A stretch of DNA of 64,000 nucleotides, from positions 1 to 64,000 of the forward strand of contig NZ_JACVOO010000011.1 of assembly GCF_018882405.1 (NCBI RefSeq), written 5' to 3'. The DNA is from Polynucleobacter sp. 31A-FELB (GTDB lineage: Bacteria; Pseudomonadota; Gammaproteobacteria; Burkholderiales; Burkholderiaceae). The position numbers and the translations under genes were made by a program. The notes under the pieces are model-generated. The model did not search any database. It was not told the DNA's origin and saw only the letters and a program-made list of their open reading frames with translations. Of this stretch, positions 1 through 12,164 are shown in pieces. Every line of letters begins with the position of its first letter. The first letter of the stretch is position 1.

Positions 1-93
1 TATATCCACTACTACAACCATGATCGGATCAAGCAAAAACTAAAGGGATTGAGCCCGGTGCAATACCGAACTCAATCCCTTCTGGTAACCTAA
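1..93 (+). CDS. IS3-family transposase (OrfB), C-terminal end only
   Basis: The first 30 codons read in frame 1 to a TAA stop at 91-93. They end in a tail containing [20 protein letters not shown], which is the typical C-terminus of DDE integrases of IS3/IS150-type elements, just after the catalytic domain. The rest of the gene lies left of the window. It would catalyse transposition of its own element; whether the full copy is intact cannot be seen. Confidence 0.85.
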   Translation, partial: YIHYYNHDRIKQKLKGLSPVQYRTQSLLVT

Positions 94-125
94 TCAAACT
101 GTCCAACTTTTGTGGGTCAGTTCAT
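1..125 (+). mobile_element. Right end of an IS3-family (IS150-like) insertion sequence
   Basis: Seven bases after the transposase stop lies TGTCCAACTTTTGTGGGTCA (from 100), which closely resembles the terminal inverted repeat of IS150-group elements and is read outward from the element. The exact last base and any target duplication cannot be set without the left end. The element abuts the papain-like gene that follows, so this border is a recent insertion point. Confidence 0.75.
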
Positions 126-154
126 TTGTATGGAGGCTTTTTCTTTTATAAGAG

Positions 155-658
155 TTAGCGTTTGATGTAATACCCATAGACACAACGTGAGCCGCCTCGA
201 GACGGGTTGTGGGTATCTTCAATAACTCCATCAATTACCGCACTTAAGTGCTTAGAAACCTTCACAATTAGCCTGCCTGAGGGTAGCTCATTGGCCAGCA
301 TATGCACTTGGCAACCAGCTCCAACTTTCATTGTGGGGACCCAATCAAAGCCATGGCTCAGAATATAGTCATGAAAGACATTGCGGTGATTGCCATTACG
401 AGGTGAAGCGCCCTTAGCATTGAGCCTTCTGGCCAACTTATCGTTTCTTTGTTCCGCATAGGCTGCATTAGCGGCACGAAGATCTTCATAGACCTGCATG
501 TACGGCAACTCAGCTGCGATTGCGATAGCACGAACCACGCAGTCACCAGCCCCGCCCTTAAAGCCTGCTGCTTCCCTACCCCCATCATTGAGCCGAAAGC
601 CCAGTGCTTGGCCACGAGCTGTGACCAGCCTGGCAAAAGGATTTAAAAAACTAAACAT
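155..658 (-). CDS. Small papain-like cysteine-protease-fold protein, function unknown
   Basis: This 167-aa protein belongs to no family I can name with certainty. It has the layout of a small papain-like fold: GDCVVRAIA with Cys40 at the start of a helix, His137 in SKHLSAVIDGVI, and Asp148 in EDTHNP, a plausible Cys-His-Asp triad. The GDC..RAIA opening recalls short phage and plasmid proteins with this fold. No signal peptide or membrane segment is visible. The start at 658 lacks a clear ribosome site, so it is uncertain. The gene sits between an IS end and the glcB terminator, an accessory-looking position. Peptidase, transglutaminase-like or inactive roles are all possible. Confidence 0.55.
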   Translation of the reverse strand: MFSFLNPFARLVTARGQALGFRLNDGGREAAGFKGGAGDCVVRAIAIAAELPYMQVYEDLRAANAAYAEQRNDKLARRLNAKGASPRNGNHRNVFHDYILSHGFDWVPTMKVGAGCQVHMLANELPSGRLIVKVSKHLSAVIDGVIEDTHNPSRGGSRCVYGYYIKR

Positions 659-690
659 GGGATGGCTGAGAACTTAAGTAAGTTGCGGGC

Positions 691-732
691 AAAAGAAAAA
701 TGGACTTGCCTCGCGACAAATCCATTTCTTTT
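691..732 (-). terminator. Hairpin downstream of glcB
   Basis: On the minus strand a 12-base arm (AAAAGAAATGGA) pairs with a downstream TCCATTTTTCTTTT, with an inner TTGTC/GGCAA extension and a GCGA loop. The second arm is itself T-rich, so an intrinsic terminator 20 bases after the glcB stop is likely. Confidence 0.65.
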
Positions 733-751
733 GGAAGCAAAGAGCTAAAAA

Positions 752-2965
752 TTAAGCGTGTGCTTTCTTCACTTCCAGGCGCCATGCATGAAGCAAAGGC
801 TCGGTATAACCATTCGGCTGCTCTAGACCCTTGAAAATCAGATCGCTAGCTGCTTTATAGGCATAAGAGTCTTTGTAATTCGGCATCATTGGCTTGTACA
901 AAGCATCGCCAGCATTTTGACCATCAACTACTTTAGCCATACGCTGCAAAGTCTCGTTCACTTGAGCTTCAGTCACGATACCGTGTAATAACCAGTTAGC
1001 AATGTGCTGACTTGAAATACGCAATGTCGCGCGGTCTTCCATCAAGCCTACGTTATGAATATCAGGCACCTTAGAGCAACCAACGCCTTGATCAATCCAA
1101 CGCACTACATAACCCAAGATACCTTGGCAGTTGTTATCCAATTCTTGCTGAATTTCTTCCTTAGACCAATTGGCTTTTTCTACCACTGGAATGGTCAACA
1201 AATCATCAATCAGGGCTTCAGCTTCAGCAGCTGTATCCAACCGTTCCATCTCTTTTTGCAATTGCGCTACGTTAACTTGATGGTAGTGCAAAGCATGCAG
1301 TGTTGCTGCCGTTGGTGAAGGTACCCATGCAGTATTTGCGCCAGCCTTAGGATGAACGATCTTCTGCTCAACCATGGCTTTCATCAAATCTGGCATGGCC
1401 CACATTCCTTTACCGATTTGAGCACGGCCACGCAAACCACAATCCAAACCAGCTAGAACGTTACGACGCTCGTAAGCGGATAACCATTTGCTGGTCTTCA
1501 TATCGCCTTTGCGCATCATTGGGCCTGCATGCATTGCTGTATGCATCTCATCGCCAGTGCGGTCGAGGAAGCCAGTGTTAATAAAGGCAACGCGCGCACC
1601 TGCTGCAGCAATCGCAGCTTTAATGTTGGCGCTCATACGACGCTCTTCGTCCATGATGCCCAGCTTTACAGTGTCTGCTGGCAAGCCGAGCAATTTTTCA
1701 ACACGGCCAAAGAGTTCACCAGCAAAGGCAACTTCTTCAGGGCTATGCATTTTTGGCTTAACGATATAAACAGAGCCTTTACGTGTATTGCCGATTGCCT
1801 GAGTTGCAGGACGGTTAATGTCATGCAAGGCGATCAATACAGTAACCACTGCATCCAAGATACCTTCGTAGATTTCTTTACCGTCGCCAGTGATGATCCC
1901 TGGGTTAGTCATCAAGTGACCAACGTTACGAAGGAACAACAAAGAGCGGCCATGCAAAGTCACAACGCCGTCTTTAGCATCAACAGCGCCAATGCCGGCA
2001 GTGTATTTACGATCTGGATTTAATGTGCGAGTAAAGGTTTTGCCACCCTTACTCACTTCTTCTACTAATGTACCCTTGAGAATACCTAGCCAGTTTTCAT
2101 AAGCAACAACTTTGTCATCGCCATCAACAGCTGCAATTGAGTCTTCCAAATCCAAAATGGTAGAGAGAGCAGCTTCGAGTACAACATCGTTTACACCGGC
2201 AGCATCGCTAGCGCCAATTGTTTTGCTCTTATCGATTTCAATATCAATGTGTACGCCGTTATTACGCAACAGCACTGAGGAAGGCGCAGAAGCATTGCCT
2301 TGATAACCAACGAATTGCTTTTCATCAGCAAGACCTGTTTTGCTGCCGTCCTTCAGGCTAACAACTAATTTATTGCCATCCACTGTGTACGCAGTAACAT
2401 CTGCATGCGAACCTTTAGCCAGCGGTGCAGATTGATCTAAAAATTGGCGGGCAAACGCAACAACTTTTGCACCACGAATCGGGTTATAGCCACCAGCTTT
2501 AGTAGCACCGTCATCTTCAGAGATCACGTCTGTGCCGTAGAGGGCATCATACAAAGAGCCCCAACGTGCATTAGCAGCATTTAATGCATAGCGCGCATTG
2601 AGAACTGGAACCACTAATTGAGGGCCGGCTTGAAGAGCCAATTCATCATCCACATTCTTGGTAGTGCCCAGAACTTTGCCTGGCACTTCATCTAGGTAAC
2701 CGATTTCTTTAAGGTGCTTGCGATAAGCAGGCATATCTTTGATTGGACCAGGATTAGCTTGATGCCATTTATCCAGATCCAATTGCAAGCGATCGCGCTT
2801 AGCCAACAAAGCTTCGTTCTTGGGACCTAGGTCTTTAACAATTTCGTCAAAACCTTTCCAAAAGTCGGCACTTTTAATACCTGTACCAGGTAGGACCTTA
2901 TCCTCAATGAAACGATATAACGGTGTAGCCACTTGCAGGCTATTACATTGTGTACGTGCAGTCAT
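752..2965 (-). CDS. glcB: Malate synthase G
   Basis: This enzyme condenses glyoxylate with acetyl-CoA to malate in the cytoplasm, completing the glyoxylate bypass or glycolate use. The 737-aa length is that of the monomeric G isoform, well above the about 530 aa of the A isoform. Family blocks are visible across the protein, including [19 protein letters not shown] mid-protein and the conserved [21 protein letters not shown]-type region (here beginning [10 protein letters not shown]). It lies 62 bases after purA in the same direction, with its own hairpin terminator downstream, and is probably transcribed on its own. No isocitrate lyase is visible in the window. Confidence 0.97.
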   Translation of the reverse strand: MTARTQCNSLQVATPLYRFIEDKVLPGTGIKSADFWKGFDEIVKDLGPKNEALLAKRDRLQLDLDKWHQANPGPIKDMPAYRKHLKEIGYLDEVPGKVLGTTKNVDDELALQAGPQLVVPVLNARYALNAANARWGSLYDALYGTDVISEDDGATKAGGYNPIRGAKVVAFARQFLDQSAPLAKGSHADVTAYTVDGNKLVVSLKDGSKTGLADEKQFVGYQGNASAPSSVLLRNNGVHIDIEIDKSKTIGASDAAGVNDVVLEAALSTILDLEDSIAAVDGDDKVVAYENWLGILKGTLVEEVSKGGKTFTRTLNPDRKYTAGIGAVDAKDGVVTLHGRSLLFLRNVGHLMTNPGIITGDGKEIYEGILDAVVTVLIALHDINRPATQAIGNTRKGSVYIVKPKMHSPEEVAFAGELFGRVEKLLGLPADTVKLGIMDEERRMSANIKAAIAAAGARVAFINTGFLDRTGDEMHTAMHAGPMMRKGDMKTSKWLSAYERRNVLAGLDCGLRGRAQIGKGMWAMPDLMKAMVEQKIVHPKAGANTAWVPSPTAATLHALHYHQVNVAQLQKEMERLDTAAEAEALIDDLLTIPVVEKANWSKEEIQQELDNNCQGILGYVVRWIDQGVGCSKVPDIHNVGLMEDRATLRISSQHIANWLLHGIVTEAQVNETLQRMAKVVDGQNAGDALYKPMMPNYKDSYAYKAASDLIFKGLEQPNGYTEPLLHAWRLEVKKAHA

Positions 2966-3027
2966 CTATAAACCCCAAAACAAATATATAAATTAAATAT
3001 ACAAAAGCTAATTAAGAAAATATCTTA

Positions 3028-4395
<1,368 letters not shown>

Positions 4396-4419
4396 TTAGT
4401 ACGTTATTAATAAAGCGAG

Positions 4420-5583
4420 TTATTTCTTTTTCAGCTCCCATGAGCTGCCCTGCTTTACTAGCTCACGATCACAAATATATTCAGCAGTTTCTACAGCGTC
4501 GCCATCCATTGCTTGAATGACTACTTCACCAGCATTGCGCAATTCAGCAATCTTGCTAGCCAGGCTTGCGTCCACAATCCAAGGCGCTACGATGGCAGGC
4601 TTCCTTTGCGCTGTAGGTGCAAGATTGGCGAGAGTCAATAAATCCATTGAAAAGCCAGTAGCAGGACGAGGACGTCCAAATGCTTGGCCAACATGATCGT
4701 ATCTACCGCCACGTGCTATTGGTTGCGGCAACTTATCAACATACGCCGCAAACATCACACCGCTGTGATATTGATATCCACGCAAATCAGCCAAATCAAT
4801 ACTGAGTTCAACCTGATTAGGCAAGGCAGCAGTTGCAGCAGCAAGCTTTTCTAATTGAGCCAGGGCTTCATCAATCAACTTGTGTTTTGGCAAAGACTTT
4901 TTAGCGTCAGCCAACACTTGTACGCACGGACCGTTTAATTCTGTGAGAGCCATTAAAGCTTCAGCAGATTTAGTCGGCAGGCATTTAGCCCAAATAGCCA
5001 AGCGGGGTCGATCTTTACTCTGTAGCAAGCTATAGAGTGCCTCAATATCGCCCTTCTCAAGACTTTGTCCATCCAGAATTCCGGCGAGCACACCAGCATG
5101 AGATAGATCTAGATAAACCTTGTTCAAGCCAGCAACACTTAATGTCTGCAATAACAGGGAGACTGCTTCAAAATCCGCTTCCCAACTTGCGCAGCCATAA
5201 ATTTCGGCGCCGAGTTGTAATTCTTCGCGAGCGGAACTACCTACTGGGGTACGAGCGTGTGCAATAGAACCTGCGTAGCAAAGACGGGTTACGCCTTTGC
5301 GATTCAGTAAATGGGCATCAATGCGAGCAACCTGTGGGGTCATGTCCGCACGAAGGCCTAATGTGCGGCCAGATAATTGATCGACCAATTTGAATGTTTG
5401 CAAATTGAGATCAGAGCCAGTGCCAGTAAGTAAAGAGTCGAGGAACTCCAGAATCGGAGGAGCAACCAGCTCATAACCATAGGACTCATACAAATCCAGA
5501 ATGGCACGACGCAGAGACTCTACCTTACGAGCCTCGGCTGGTAAAACATCAGCAATATCTTCAGGAAGTAACCAACGATTCAT
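4420..5583 (-). CDS. hisZ: ATP phosphoribosyltransferase regulatory subunit
   Basis: HisZ is a catalytically inactive class II synthetase-like protein that activates the short form of HisG, the first enzyme of histidine synthesis. The 387-aa protein opens with RWLLPEDIADVLP and carries the synthetase-like LGLRADMTPQVARIDAH (motif 2-like) and ARGGRYD segments. It lacks the C-terminal anticodon-binding domain of true HisRS, whose gene is separate at 12868-14205. It starts 18 bases after hflC, so the two are cotranscribed. hisG itself is not in the window. Confidence 0.93.
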   Translation of the reverse strand: MNRWLLPEDIADVLPAEARKVESLRRAILDLYESYGYELVAPPILEFLDSLLTGTGSDLNLQTFKLVDQLSGRTLGLRADMTPQVARIDAHLLNRKGVTRLCYAGSIAHARTPVGSSAREELQLGAEIYGCASWEADFEAVSLLLQTLSVAGLNKVYLDLSHAGVLAGILDGQSLEKGDIEALYSLLQSKDRPRLAIWAKCLPTKSAEALMALTELNGPCVQVLADAKKSLPKHKLIDEALAQLEKLAAATAALPNQVELSIDLADLRGYQYHSGVMFAAYVDKLPQPIARGGRYDHVGQAFGRPRPATGFSMDLLTLANLAPTAQRKPAIVAPWIVDASLASKIAELRNAGEVVIQAMDGDAVETAEYICDRELVKQGSSWELKKK

Positions 5584-5601
5584 GATCTGAAATATTCACT
5601 T

Positions 5602-6474
5602 TCAATTTTTTTTGTGCAAGAACTTAAAGAACTCGCCATTAGGCTCAACCACCATGACATCCTTCTTATCTTTGAAGGAGCTGCGGTAAGCCTCAAGACT
5701 TTGATAGAACTGCGCAAACTGTGGATCGCGACCAAACGCTTCTGCATAAAGTGCGGTGGCCTTTGCATCGCCTGAACCTTTAATCTTTTGTGCATCACGA
5801 TAAGCTTCAGCCAAAATCGTGTCACGTTGACGCTCAGCATTTGCTCGAATCTTGTCGGATTCTGCTGCGCCAGTAGAGCGGAGCTCATTGGCAACGCGCT
5901 TGCGCTCTGCTTCCATACGGCGGTAAACAGAGTCACTAATCTCAGCAAGTAAATCTACGCGCTTGAGTCGGACATCCACAATTTCTACGCCGATATCTGA
6001 AGCATCATCAGCCACCTTCTTGCGTATGCCCTGCATTACCTCTTCACGTTGATCAGAAATCAACTCACGTACGGTACGTTTGGTGAACTCTTCGTTTAAG
6101 GCGGAGCGAACTAACTGGGTTAGGCGATCTTGTGCCAAGCGCTCATCACCCTTAAAGCTGATGAAGAATTTACGCGGATCAACAATGCGCCATTTCACAT
6201 ACGAATCCACTAAGAGATTCTTCTTTTCGGCAGTAATAAAACGCTCTGCCTCAGGGTTATCAATTGTGAGAATACGGCGATCAAAGAAACGCACGCTTTC
6301 GAATGGAGCTGGATATTTGATTTGCAAGCCAGGTTGCTCGATTACACGAACGATCTGACCAAAAGCAAACACAACAGCAAAGTTGCGTTGATCAACAATA
6401 AAAATGCTGGACGCTAGAACATAGGCAAGAGCTATTAATCCAGCAATGCCAGCTAGGAGACGATTTGCATTCAT
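5602..6474 (-). CDS. hflC: HflC, SPFH/prohibitin-family regulator of FtsH
   Basis: HflC forms with HflK a large membrane-anchored cage around the FtsH protease and limits its access to membrane substrates. The 290-aa protein has one N-terminal membrane anchor (about residues 5-25, GLIALAYVLASSIFIV), an SPFH domain beginning DQRNFAVVFAFGQIVRVIEQPG, and an Ala/Glu/Arg-rich coiled coil in the second half (AEAYRDAQKIKGSGDAKA). Its ATG overlaps the hflK stop (TAATG), so the partners are translationally coupled. Confidence 0.95.
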   Translation of the reverse strand: MNANRLLAGIAGLIALAYVLASSIFIVDQRNFAVVFAFGQIVRVIEQPGLQIKYPAPFESVRFFDRRILTIDNPEAERFITAEKKNLLVDSYVKWRIVDPRKFFISFKGDERLAQDRLTQLVRSALNEEFTKRTVRELISDQREEVMQGIRKKVADDASDIGVEIVDVRLKRVDLLAEISDSVYRRMEAERKRVANELRSTGAAESDKIRANAERQRDTILAEAYRDAQKIKGSGDAKATALYAEAFGRDPQFAQFYQSLEAYRSSFKDKKDVMVVEPNGEFFKFLHKKN

Positions 6475-7982
6475 TATCTTGCCTCCCGATCACGACTACG
6501 TAAGCCATCACGTTTATCAGCAGTATTTGCAGATCCAGAACTCGGAGCGGCAACACTAGGAGAGCTTGCAACTGGCGCTGCAGGATTACCTGTTGCCCCA
6601 CCCACTGTGACAGATCCAGTTGGTGTAGTCGCAGGCGCTTGGCCTGTTGCTACTTGAGTACTTTCAGCGCTCACTTGAGCGACCAACTTATCCAATGGGA
6701 GATACAGGAGGCTATTGTTTTTAGTGGTGTCTACCAATACTTTAGTGACGTTGTTATACATCTCGCGCATGCTGTCGATATACATACGATCACGCGTTAC
6801 GCCAGGAGCTTTTGCGTACTCCACAAACACTTGTTTAAAGCGTGCAGCGTCACCTTCAGCTGTAGCCACTACACGCGCCTTATAACCCTCAGCCTCTTGA
6901 ATCAAACGAGCTGCTGTACCTTTGGCACGCGGAATAATATCGTTCGCATAAGCCTGACCTTCGCTCTTTAAACGCTCTTGGTCTTGCCCTGCTTTTACAG
7001 CATCATCAAACGCGGCTTGTACTTGCTCTGGCGGCTGGACGTTTTGAACGGTCACGCTAGTAACGTAAATACCAGTCTTATAACTGTCCAAGATTTTCTG
7101 AATCGAGTTTGCGAGATCAATGCCAATCTTCTCGCGCCCTTCGTACAAGACGGTATCCATCTTGCTACGAGCAACGATTTCACGAACGGAAGTCTCTGCT
7201 GCTTGAACCACTGTGGCATCAGGATCGCGATTATTAAATAAATAATCAGTAGGATCTTTTAATCTGTATTGAACAGCAAAGCGCACATCAATAATATTTT
7301 CATCTTCGGTCAACATCGAAGAATCTTTTTGATTGGTTGCCTTAATTAATGTTGGGCGACCGACTTCTACAGATCTCACGCCAGATAAATTAACTGTCTC
7401 TTGAGATTGAATTGGCCAAGGCATACGCCAGTTAATACCTGGCTTAGCGGTGTAATCGTATTTACCAAAGGTAGAGATCACTCCAGCTTGGCCTTCTTGA
7501 ATAATGAAGAAGCCACTAAAGATCCAAACTAAGAGTACGCCACCAGCAGCCAATAAGACGGTAGCTTTGGATCCAAATGGATTTGTGAAATTGAAATTAG
7601 GTGCACCCATACCGCCACCACCATTACCGCCGTTGTTACCACCACCATTACCACGCTGAGATGGCGGAGGAATGTCAGTGCTATTCGGTTTGTTAGTAGG
7701 TTTGCTTGATGTTGCGCCGGGTTTTTTCTTGCCGCCAAAAATACCGCTGAGGCGGTCATTGAAATCACGCCACAATTCATCTAAATCTGGAGGGCCATCT
7801 GACTTAGCTGGCTGTTTGTTTGGCTGGACTTCTACCGGCTTTTCAGCATCTGGATTACTCGGTTCAGCTTGAGGGGATTGATCACTACCCTGCCCACCTT
7901 TGGCATCTTTGGATCCACTGCCTGGTTGACTATTGCCCCAGCCTGGATCATTGACCGAAAACAGCTCAAGAAATTTACGCAT
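6474..7982 (-). CDS. hflK: HflK, SPFH/prohibitin-family regulator of FtsH
   Basis: This is the larger partner of HflC in the FtsH-regulating complex. The 502-aa protein has a long, polar, disordered N-terminus rich in Gln, Pro and Gly (including QRGNGGGNNGGNGGGG), one membrane anchor near residues 140-160 (VLLAAGGVLLVWIFSGFFII), an SPFH domain with STFGKYDYTAKPGINWRMP, a coiled coil, and a low-complexity Thr/Pro/Ser tail. It overlaps the hflX stop by 8 bases and the hflC start by one, forming a tight hflX-hflK-hflC unit. Confidence 0.95.
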   Translation of the reverse strand: MRKFLELFSVNDPGWGNSQPGSGSKDAKGGQGSDQSPQAEPSNPDAEKPVEVQPNKQPAKSDGPPDLDELWRDFNDRLSGIFGGKKKPGATSSKPTNKPNSTDIPPPSQRGNGGGNNGGNGGGGMGAPNFNFTNPFGSKATVLLAAGGVLLVWIFSGFFIIQEGQAGVISTFGKYDYTAKPGINWRMPWPIQSQETVNLSGVRSVEVGRPTLIKATNQKDSSMLTEDENIIDVRFAVQYRLKDPTDYLFNNRDPDATVVQAAETSVREIVARSKMDTVLYEGREKIGIDLANSIQKILDSYKTGIYVTSVTVQNVQPPEQVQAAFDDAVKAGQDQERLKSEGQAYANDIIPRAKGTAARLIQEAEGYKARVVATAEGDAARFKQVFVEYAKAPGVTRDRMYIDSMREMYNNVTKVLVDTTKNNSLLYLPLDKLVAQVSAESTQVATGQAPATTPTGSVTVGGATGNPAAPVASSPSVAAPSSGSANTADKRDGLRSRDREAR

Positions 7983-9249
7983 CGTTTGGTGAATATTTTC
8001 GGTTGGGAATCGGGTTAAATTCAGAAGTCTCTGGTCGTTCGGGTAAAGGAGCTAAAAACTCGTCTGGGTCCATTTGGACCTTGGCACGATTCTGCTCGAC
8101 CCTTATTCTATCAGTCATTTGAGAGCATTCGGCGAGGGCTGAACGCAATAAATCCAGGCCTAGGCCAGTCTTGGCAGAGAGGAAAACCTGGCTCGGAATT
8201 CCCTCGGAATCGCGGACTAGGACTGCGCCCTCCGTAAAGGTCTGCGGCATCTGGTCAATCTTGTTCATCACCTCAATACGGGGGATGTCATCCGCACCAA
8301 TTTCCCGTAAAACAGCCTCCACTTCAGCCTTTTGCTCCCTGGCAACCGGGCTACAGGCATCAATAACGTGCAAAATCAGGTCCGCATGGATGGTTTCGTC
8401 CAAGGTGGCCCTAAATGCCTCTACCAATTGGTGGGGTAATTCGCGGATAAATCCAACCGTATCGGAGACCACAATGGATCCTACGCCATCTAAATGGACC
8501 TTTCGGGAGGTGGTATCCAGGGTCGCAAATAGCTGATCTGCGGCATATGTCCCTGCTTTTGTCAGGGAATTAAACAATGTGGACTTACCAGCATTGGTAT
8601 ACCCAACCAGGGATACTGAAAAGACGTCCTTGCGGTTACGTGCCCTTCTTTGGGTTCTTTGCTGGCGCTGGAGCTTCTCAAGCTCTGTTTCCAGACGCTT
8701 GGCTTTAGTTGCCAGCATCCGTCGATCGAGCTCCATCTGGGTTTCACCCGGGCCACCGCGTACACCGATACCGCCACGCTGACGCTCCAAGTGACTCCAA
8801 GCGCGCACTAAACGGGACATGCGATAGCGCACCTGAGCGAGCTCAACCTGAGTTTTTCCAATATGACTTTGGGCTCTTTGACTAAAGATATCCAAAATCA
8901 GGCCCGTGCGGTCCATGACATGAAAGCCAATGTGGCGCTCGAGATTGCGTTGCTGTGTTGGGGATAGCGGATGGTTAAAGATGACTAATTCGGCACCTTG
9001 CTCTTCCATCACTTTTTTGACTTCATTTGCCTTACCTGAACCAATGAATAAAGCTGGATCAGTTTTGCCCTTGCGAGCAATCACACTAGCTGTAGGTATA
9101 GAGCCGGCGCTGTCAGCCAAAAGGCTGAGCTCTGCCATGCTGTCCGCAAAATCCTCGCGGCCTGTATCGACGCCTACTAGAACGGCACGAGCCGCATCTA
9201 CACCTGTTTTATACAGAGCTAACTTCTTCCGTACGGAACTCCACTGCAC
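7975..9249 (-). CDS. hflX: HflX, ribosome-splitting GTPase
   Basis: HflX is a GTPase that binds the 50S subunit and splits stalled 70S ribosomes, especially after heat stress. The HflX N-terminal domain ([14 protein letters not shown], GTGKxxE-like) is followed by the signature [16 protein letters not shown] near residue 158, a Lys/Arg-rich helix, then the G domain: P-loop GYTNAGKS at 216-223, [17 protein letters not shown], and NKID. The only usable start is GTG at 9249, which makes it overlap the 3' end of hfq by 41 bases; no in-frame ATG or TTG lies before the conserved region. Confidence 0.94.
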   Translation of the reverse strand: MQWSSVRKKLALYKTGVDAARAVLVGVDTGREDFADSMAELSLLADSAGSIPTASVIARKGKTDPALFIGSGKANEVKKVMEEQGAELVIFNHPLSPTQQRNLERHIGFHVMDRTGLILDIFSQRAQSHIGKTQVELAQVRYRMSRLVRAWSHLERQRGGIGVRGGPGETQMELDRRMLATKAKRLETELEKLQRQQRTQRRARNRKDVFSVSLVGYTNAGKSTLFNSLTKAGTYAADQLFATLDTTSRKVHLDGVGSIVVSDTVGFIRELPHQLVEAFRATLDETIHADLILHVIDACSPVAREQKAEVEAVLREIGADDIPRIEVMNKIDQMPQTFTEGAVLVRDSEGIPSQVFLSAKTGLGLDLLRSALAECSQMTDRIRVEQNRAKVQMDPDEFLAPLPERPETSEFNPIPNRKYSPNDA

Positions 9250-9451
9250 GAGCGGGAACGATCGTGGAAATGGCGTGTTTGTAAACCATCTGGGTCACGG
9301 TATTGCGCAAAAGGACTACGTATTGATCAAAAGATTCAATATTGCCTTGCAGCTTGATGCCGTTAACAAGATAGATGGAGACAGGAACATGCTCTTTGCG
9401 CAAGGCATTGAGGAAGGGATCCTGTAGCAATTGGATTTTGCTGTTATTCAT
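9209..9451 (-). CDS. hfq: RNA chaperone Hfq
   Basis: Hfq forms a hexameric ring that helps small RNAs pair with target mRNAs. The 80-aa protein has the Sm1 motif ([34 protein letters not shown] in positions about 9-43) and the Sm2 motif [12 protein letters not shown], with the key Gln9, Phe43-equivalent and KH pair present. The tail is short, as in other betaproteobacteria. It is the first gene of a likely hfq-hflX-hflK-hflC-hisZ-purA unit, with a 194-base gap upstream separating it from der. Confidence 0.98.
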   Translation of the reverse strand: MNNSKIQLLQDPFLNALRKEHVPVSIYLVNGIKLQGNIESFDQYVVLLRNTVTQMVYKHAISTIVPARAVEFRTEEVSSV

Positions 9452-9645
9452 ACTGCTCCTTATTGATTTTTATAAGCTGCTTCTATTTTGGGAGTCTTGC
9501 TTTTTTTATTAAATAATCTACTGCTTACTGCTACTTACTGCTGCTGTCTACCTCCAACATAAGGGGTCTGATATTGATAAATCAAGCCCCTCCGCCTAAA
9601 ACATAGTTAAAACAGAATTAAAACTGTACCGCCATTTCTATCTTT
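9452..9645 (-). promoter_or_regulatory. der-hfq intergenic region, probable hfq promoter
   Basis: This gap holds an imperfect hairpin just after der (AGGGG at about 9559 with CCCCT at about 9591, broken inner stem) that could slow or stop der transcripts, and a short TACTGC-type direct repeat near 9522-9548. It must also hold the hfq promoter, but I see no convincing -35/-10 pair. No gene is visible here. Confidence 0.35.
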
Positions 9646-11010
9646 TTACTTCTTTTTGCCTTTTTTGCCTTTGTCCGCATCAACATAGGGGTTTTTGGCT
9701 GTATTCATCTGAATACGCAATGGGGTACCGCGTAACTTGAAGACTTCTCTAAAACGACCTTCCAAGTAACGTTTATAGCTATCAGTAACACCGCTCAATG
9801 AGGTTCCATGAATCACCACAATCGGAGGGTTCATACCGCCTTGGTGGGCATAGCGTAATTTTGGACGACCCATACCCACGCGCTTAGGCTGCTGATGCTC
9901 AATAGCCTCTTGCAAAATACGGGTGAGTTTAGGTGTTGGTAATTTCGCCATCGCTGCAGCGTAAGCGAGATCAACGTCTTTAAACAACTCTTTGAGGCCG
10001 GTGCCCTTTTTGGCTGAAATTGGATGTACGTTTGCAAAATCCAGGAAGCGCAGTTTTTGGGCAATCTCTAAACGCGCACGCTCTTTAACGTAGGCGTCTA
10101 AACCATCCCATTTATTAACAGCAACAACCAATGCACGGCCTGCTTCCACAATAAAGCCAGCGATGTGTGCATCTTGCTCAGAAATATCCTGCTGGGCATC
10201 GAGCATCAAGATCACCACATTGCAATCGGCAATTGCTTGCAATGTTTTTACAACCGAGAATTTCTCAATCGCTTCAAATACTTTGCCACGACGACGCAGG
10301 CCCGCAGTATCGATCAAGATGTAAGGCTTGCCGTTACGCTCGAAAGGAACTTCAATTGCGTCGCGCGTTGTTCCTGGCATATCAAATGCAATAACACGCT
10401 CTTCACCGATCAACTTATTGATCAAAGTGGATTTACCAACGTTAGGACGACCTACTACCGCAATTTTCATTGGGCGATTCGGATCGTTTTCTAATTCTTC
10501 AGGCTCTGGCTCTGGAATCCCTAATGAATCCAAAGCATCATCGATCAAACCACGAACACCATCACCATGCGCTGATGAAATCGGAAACGGTTCGCCAAGA
10601 CCCAACTCATGGAAGTCTGCAGTGACAACGCCAGCTTGCATACCTTCGGTTTTATTTACCGCCAGGATGACTGGTCTGCCAGTCTTGCGCAAGAAATCAG
10701 CAATCACACGGTCTTGTGGTGCCATACCCAAGCGGCCATCCACCAAGAAAATAATGATGTCGGATTCAGCAACAGCTTGCTTGGTTTGCTTGGCCATCTC
10801 GGCAACGATGCCGGTCTTGGCTACCGGCTCAAAACCGCCAGTGTCTACGCAAATAAATGCACGCTCACCAATACGACCTTTGCCGTAGTGACGATCGCGA
10901 GTTAAACCCGAGAAGTCAGCAACCAAAGCATCACGGGAGCGCGTTAAGCGGTTAAAGAGCGTCGATTTTCCAACGTTAGGTCGACCGACAATAGTGATTA
11001 CTGGATTCAT
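9646..11010 (-). CDS. der: GTPase Der (EngA), 50S subunit biogenesis
   Basis: Der is an essential tandem GTPase that assists late assembly of the large ribosomal subunit. The 454-aa protein has two G domains, with P-loops GRPNVGKS at residues 9-16 and 187-194, each with its own switch regions ([17 protein letters not shown]) and base-recognition motifs (NKTE; NKWD). A KH-like C-terminal domain and a Lys-rich tail (KGKKGKKK) follow. It overlaps bamB by 4 bases (ATGA), a conserved pairing. Confidence 0.98.
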   Translation of the reverse strand: MNPVITIVGRPNVGKSTLFNRLTRSRDALVADFSGLTRDRHYGKGRIGERAFICVDTGGFEPVAKTGIVAEMAKQTKQAVAESDIIIFLVDGRLGMAPQDRVIADFLRKTGRPVILAVNKTEGMQAGVVTADFHELGLGEPFPISSAHGDGVRGLIDDALDSLGIPEPEPEELENDPNRPMKIAVVGRPNVGKSTLINKLIGEERVIAFDMPGTTRDAIEVPFERNGKPYILIDTAGLRRRGKVFEAIEKFSVVKTLQAIADCNVVILMLDAQQDISEQDAHIAGFIVEAGRALVVAVNKWDGLDAYVKERARLEIAQKLRFLDFANVHPISAKKGTGLKELFKDVDLAYAAAMAKLPTPKLTRILQEAIEHQQPKRVGMGRPKLRYAHQGGMNPPIVVIHGTSLSGVTDSYKRYLEGRFREVFKLRGTPLRIQMNTAKNPYVDADKGKKGKKK

Positions 11011-12164
11011 TTTGGACTGTACGCCGCTAGTTTGCCACCTTGAGATTGAACCAAGATGAGGCCATTCACCGCAATCGGTGCGGCTGTGATTGGACTACTG
11101 TCATGACGAATGCGTGCCAGCATTTCACCATTCGCTTGTGAAAGTGCATGCACATAACCCTGTGCATCACCAACGAGTAATACCCTGCCCACTGCCATTG
11201 GCTCACCAACATCTCTAAATGTTAGCTGCGTGTTTTCCCACACTTGTGAGCCATCCTTGACTGCAAATGCAGTGACATACGATTTTTCATTGGAGGAGAA
11301 AACCAGATCAGGACTTTGTGCTGTACCAGTAAAGCTTGAGTAGTCCTTAAACCATAAAAGGTTTCCAGTACGCGCTTGACCGCAACCTACGCGACCTTGA
11401 TAAGAAACAGCGCAAATAATTTCGCCTTCCATACTTGGCTTAGCGGTCACATCATTAAGGCGCTCAATTTCAGAGAAGCCTTTTGGAAAAGAAACTGGAG
11501 TCTCCCAAACCAAACCACCATTGGCAATTGCAATCATGCCAAAACGACCACCAGCAAATCCAGTCACAATCACTTCATTGCCAATCGCAAGCATGCCGTA
11601 GCCTACACGCAATGACAGTGCAGATTGTTGACGTTGATAAGTCCACTTACGAACACCAGTCTGAGCATCAAGACCAACAAAGCGATTATCTAAGGTGCGG
11701 ATGATAACCACGCCACCAGCAACAACTGGCTCGGATAGCACTTCACTGCCAACGCTGACGTTCCAAATAGGCTTACCAGTGTCATCATAGGCATAGACCG
11801 TACCTTTAGTGGTGACTACAGCCGTGGTACGCCCGTCAGACCCAGGGCCGATAGATAGGCGATCCGGCACGGATACTTCCCAAACTTTTGCACCGGTACG
11901 CAAATCAATCTTAGCGAGATTGCCACGATGCGATGCTGCATAGACCGCATCACCTGCAACTGCAGGATGAAAGTTAAATGACTCAGATGATCCGACGCTG
12001 GTAGACCATACAGGAGTTAAGTCAAATTGATTGGTAACCGGGACGAGCTCAGCAGGCTTGCGTACACGTGAGCCACCAGAACAAGCTGTTAAGGCCAGCA
12101 CTACAGAACCCAATATAAGGGTTGTAGTTGCTAGTTTTGCTACAAGTTTGCAATCCATCATCAC
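11007..12164 (-). CDS. bamB: Outer-membrane assembly lipoprotein BamB
   Basis: BamB is a lipoprotein of the BAM complex that inserts beta-barrel proteins into the outer membrane. The 385-aa protein has a lipoprotein signal with lipobox LTAC near residue 28, then repeated beta-propeller blades of the PQQ type, such as [29 protein letters not shown] and [11 protein letters not shown]. Its stop overlaps der and its start overlaps the yfgM stop by 4 bases, so yfgM-bamB-der are translationally linked. Confidence 0.96.
   Translation of the reverse strand: MMMDCKLVAKLATTTLILGSVVLALTACSGGSRVRKPAELVPVTNQFDLTPVWSTSVGSSESFNFHPAVAGDAVYAASHRGNLAKIDLRTGAKVWEVSVPDRLSIGPGSDGRTTAVVTTKGTVYAYDDTGKPIWNVSVGSEVLSEPVVAGGVVIIRTLDNRFVGLDAQTGVRKWTYQRQQSALSLRVGYGMLAIGNEVIVTGFAGGRFGMIAIANGGLVWETPVSFPKGFSEIERLNDVTAKPSMEGEIICAVSYQGRVGCGQARTGNLLWFKDYSSFTGTAQSPDLVFSSNEKSYVTAFAVKDGSQVWENTQLTFRDVGEPMAVGRVLLVGDAQGYVHALSQANGEMLARIRHDSSPITAAPIAVNGLILVQSQGGKLAAYSPK

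Noticed and set aside
1055-2303. Long open frames antisense to glcB
   Set aside because: They lie opposite a fully conserved gene, lack ribosome sites and resemble no family.
7600-7660. Repeated GGTGGT-type DNA in hflK
   Set aside because: It encodes the Gly/Asn-rich disordered linker of HflK and is explained by codon repetition.
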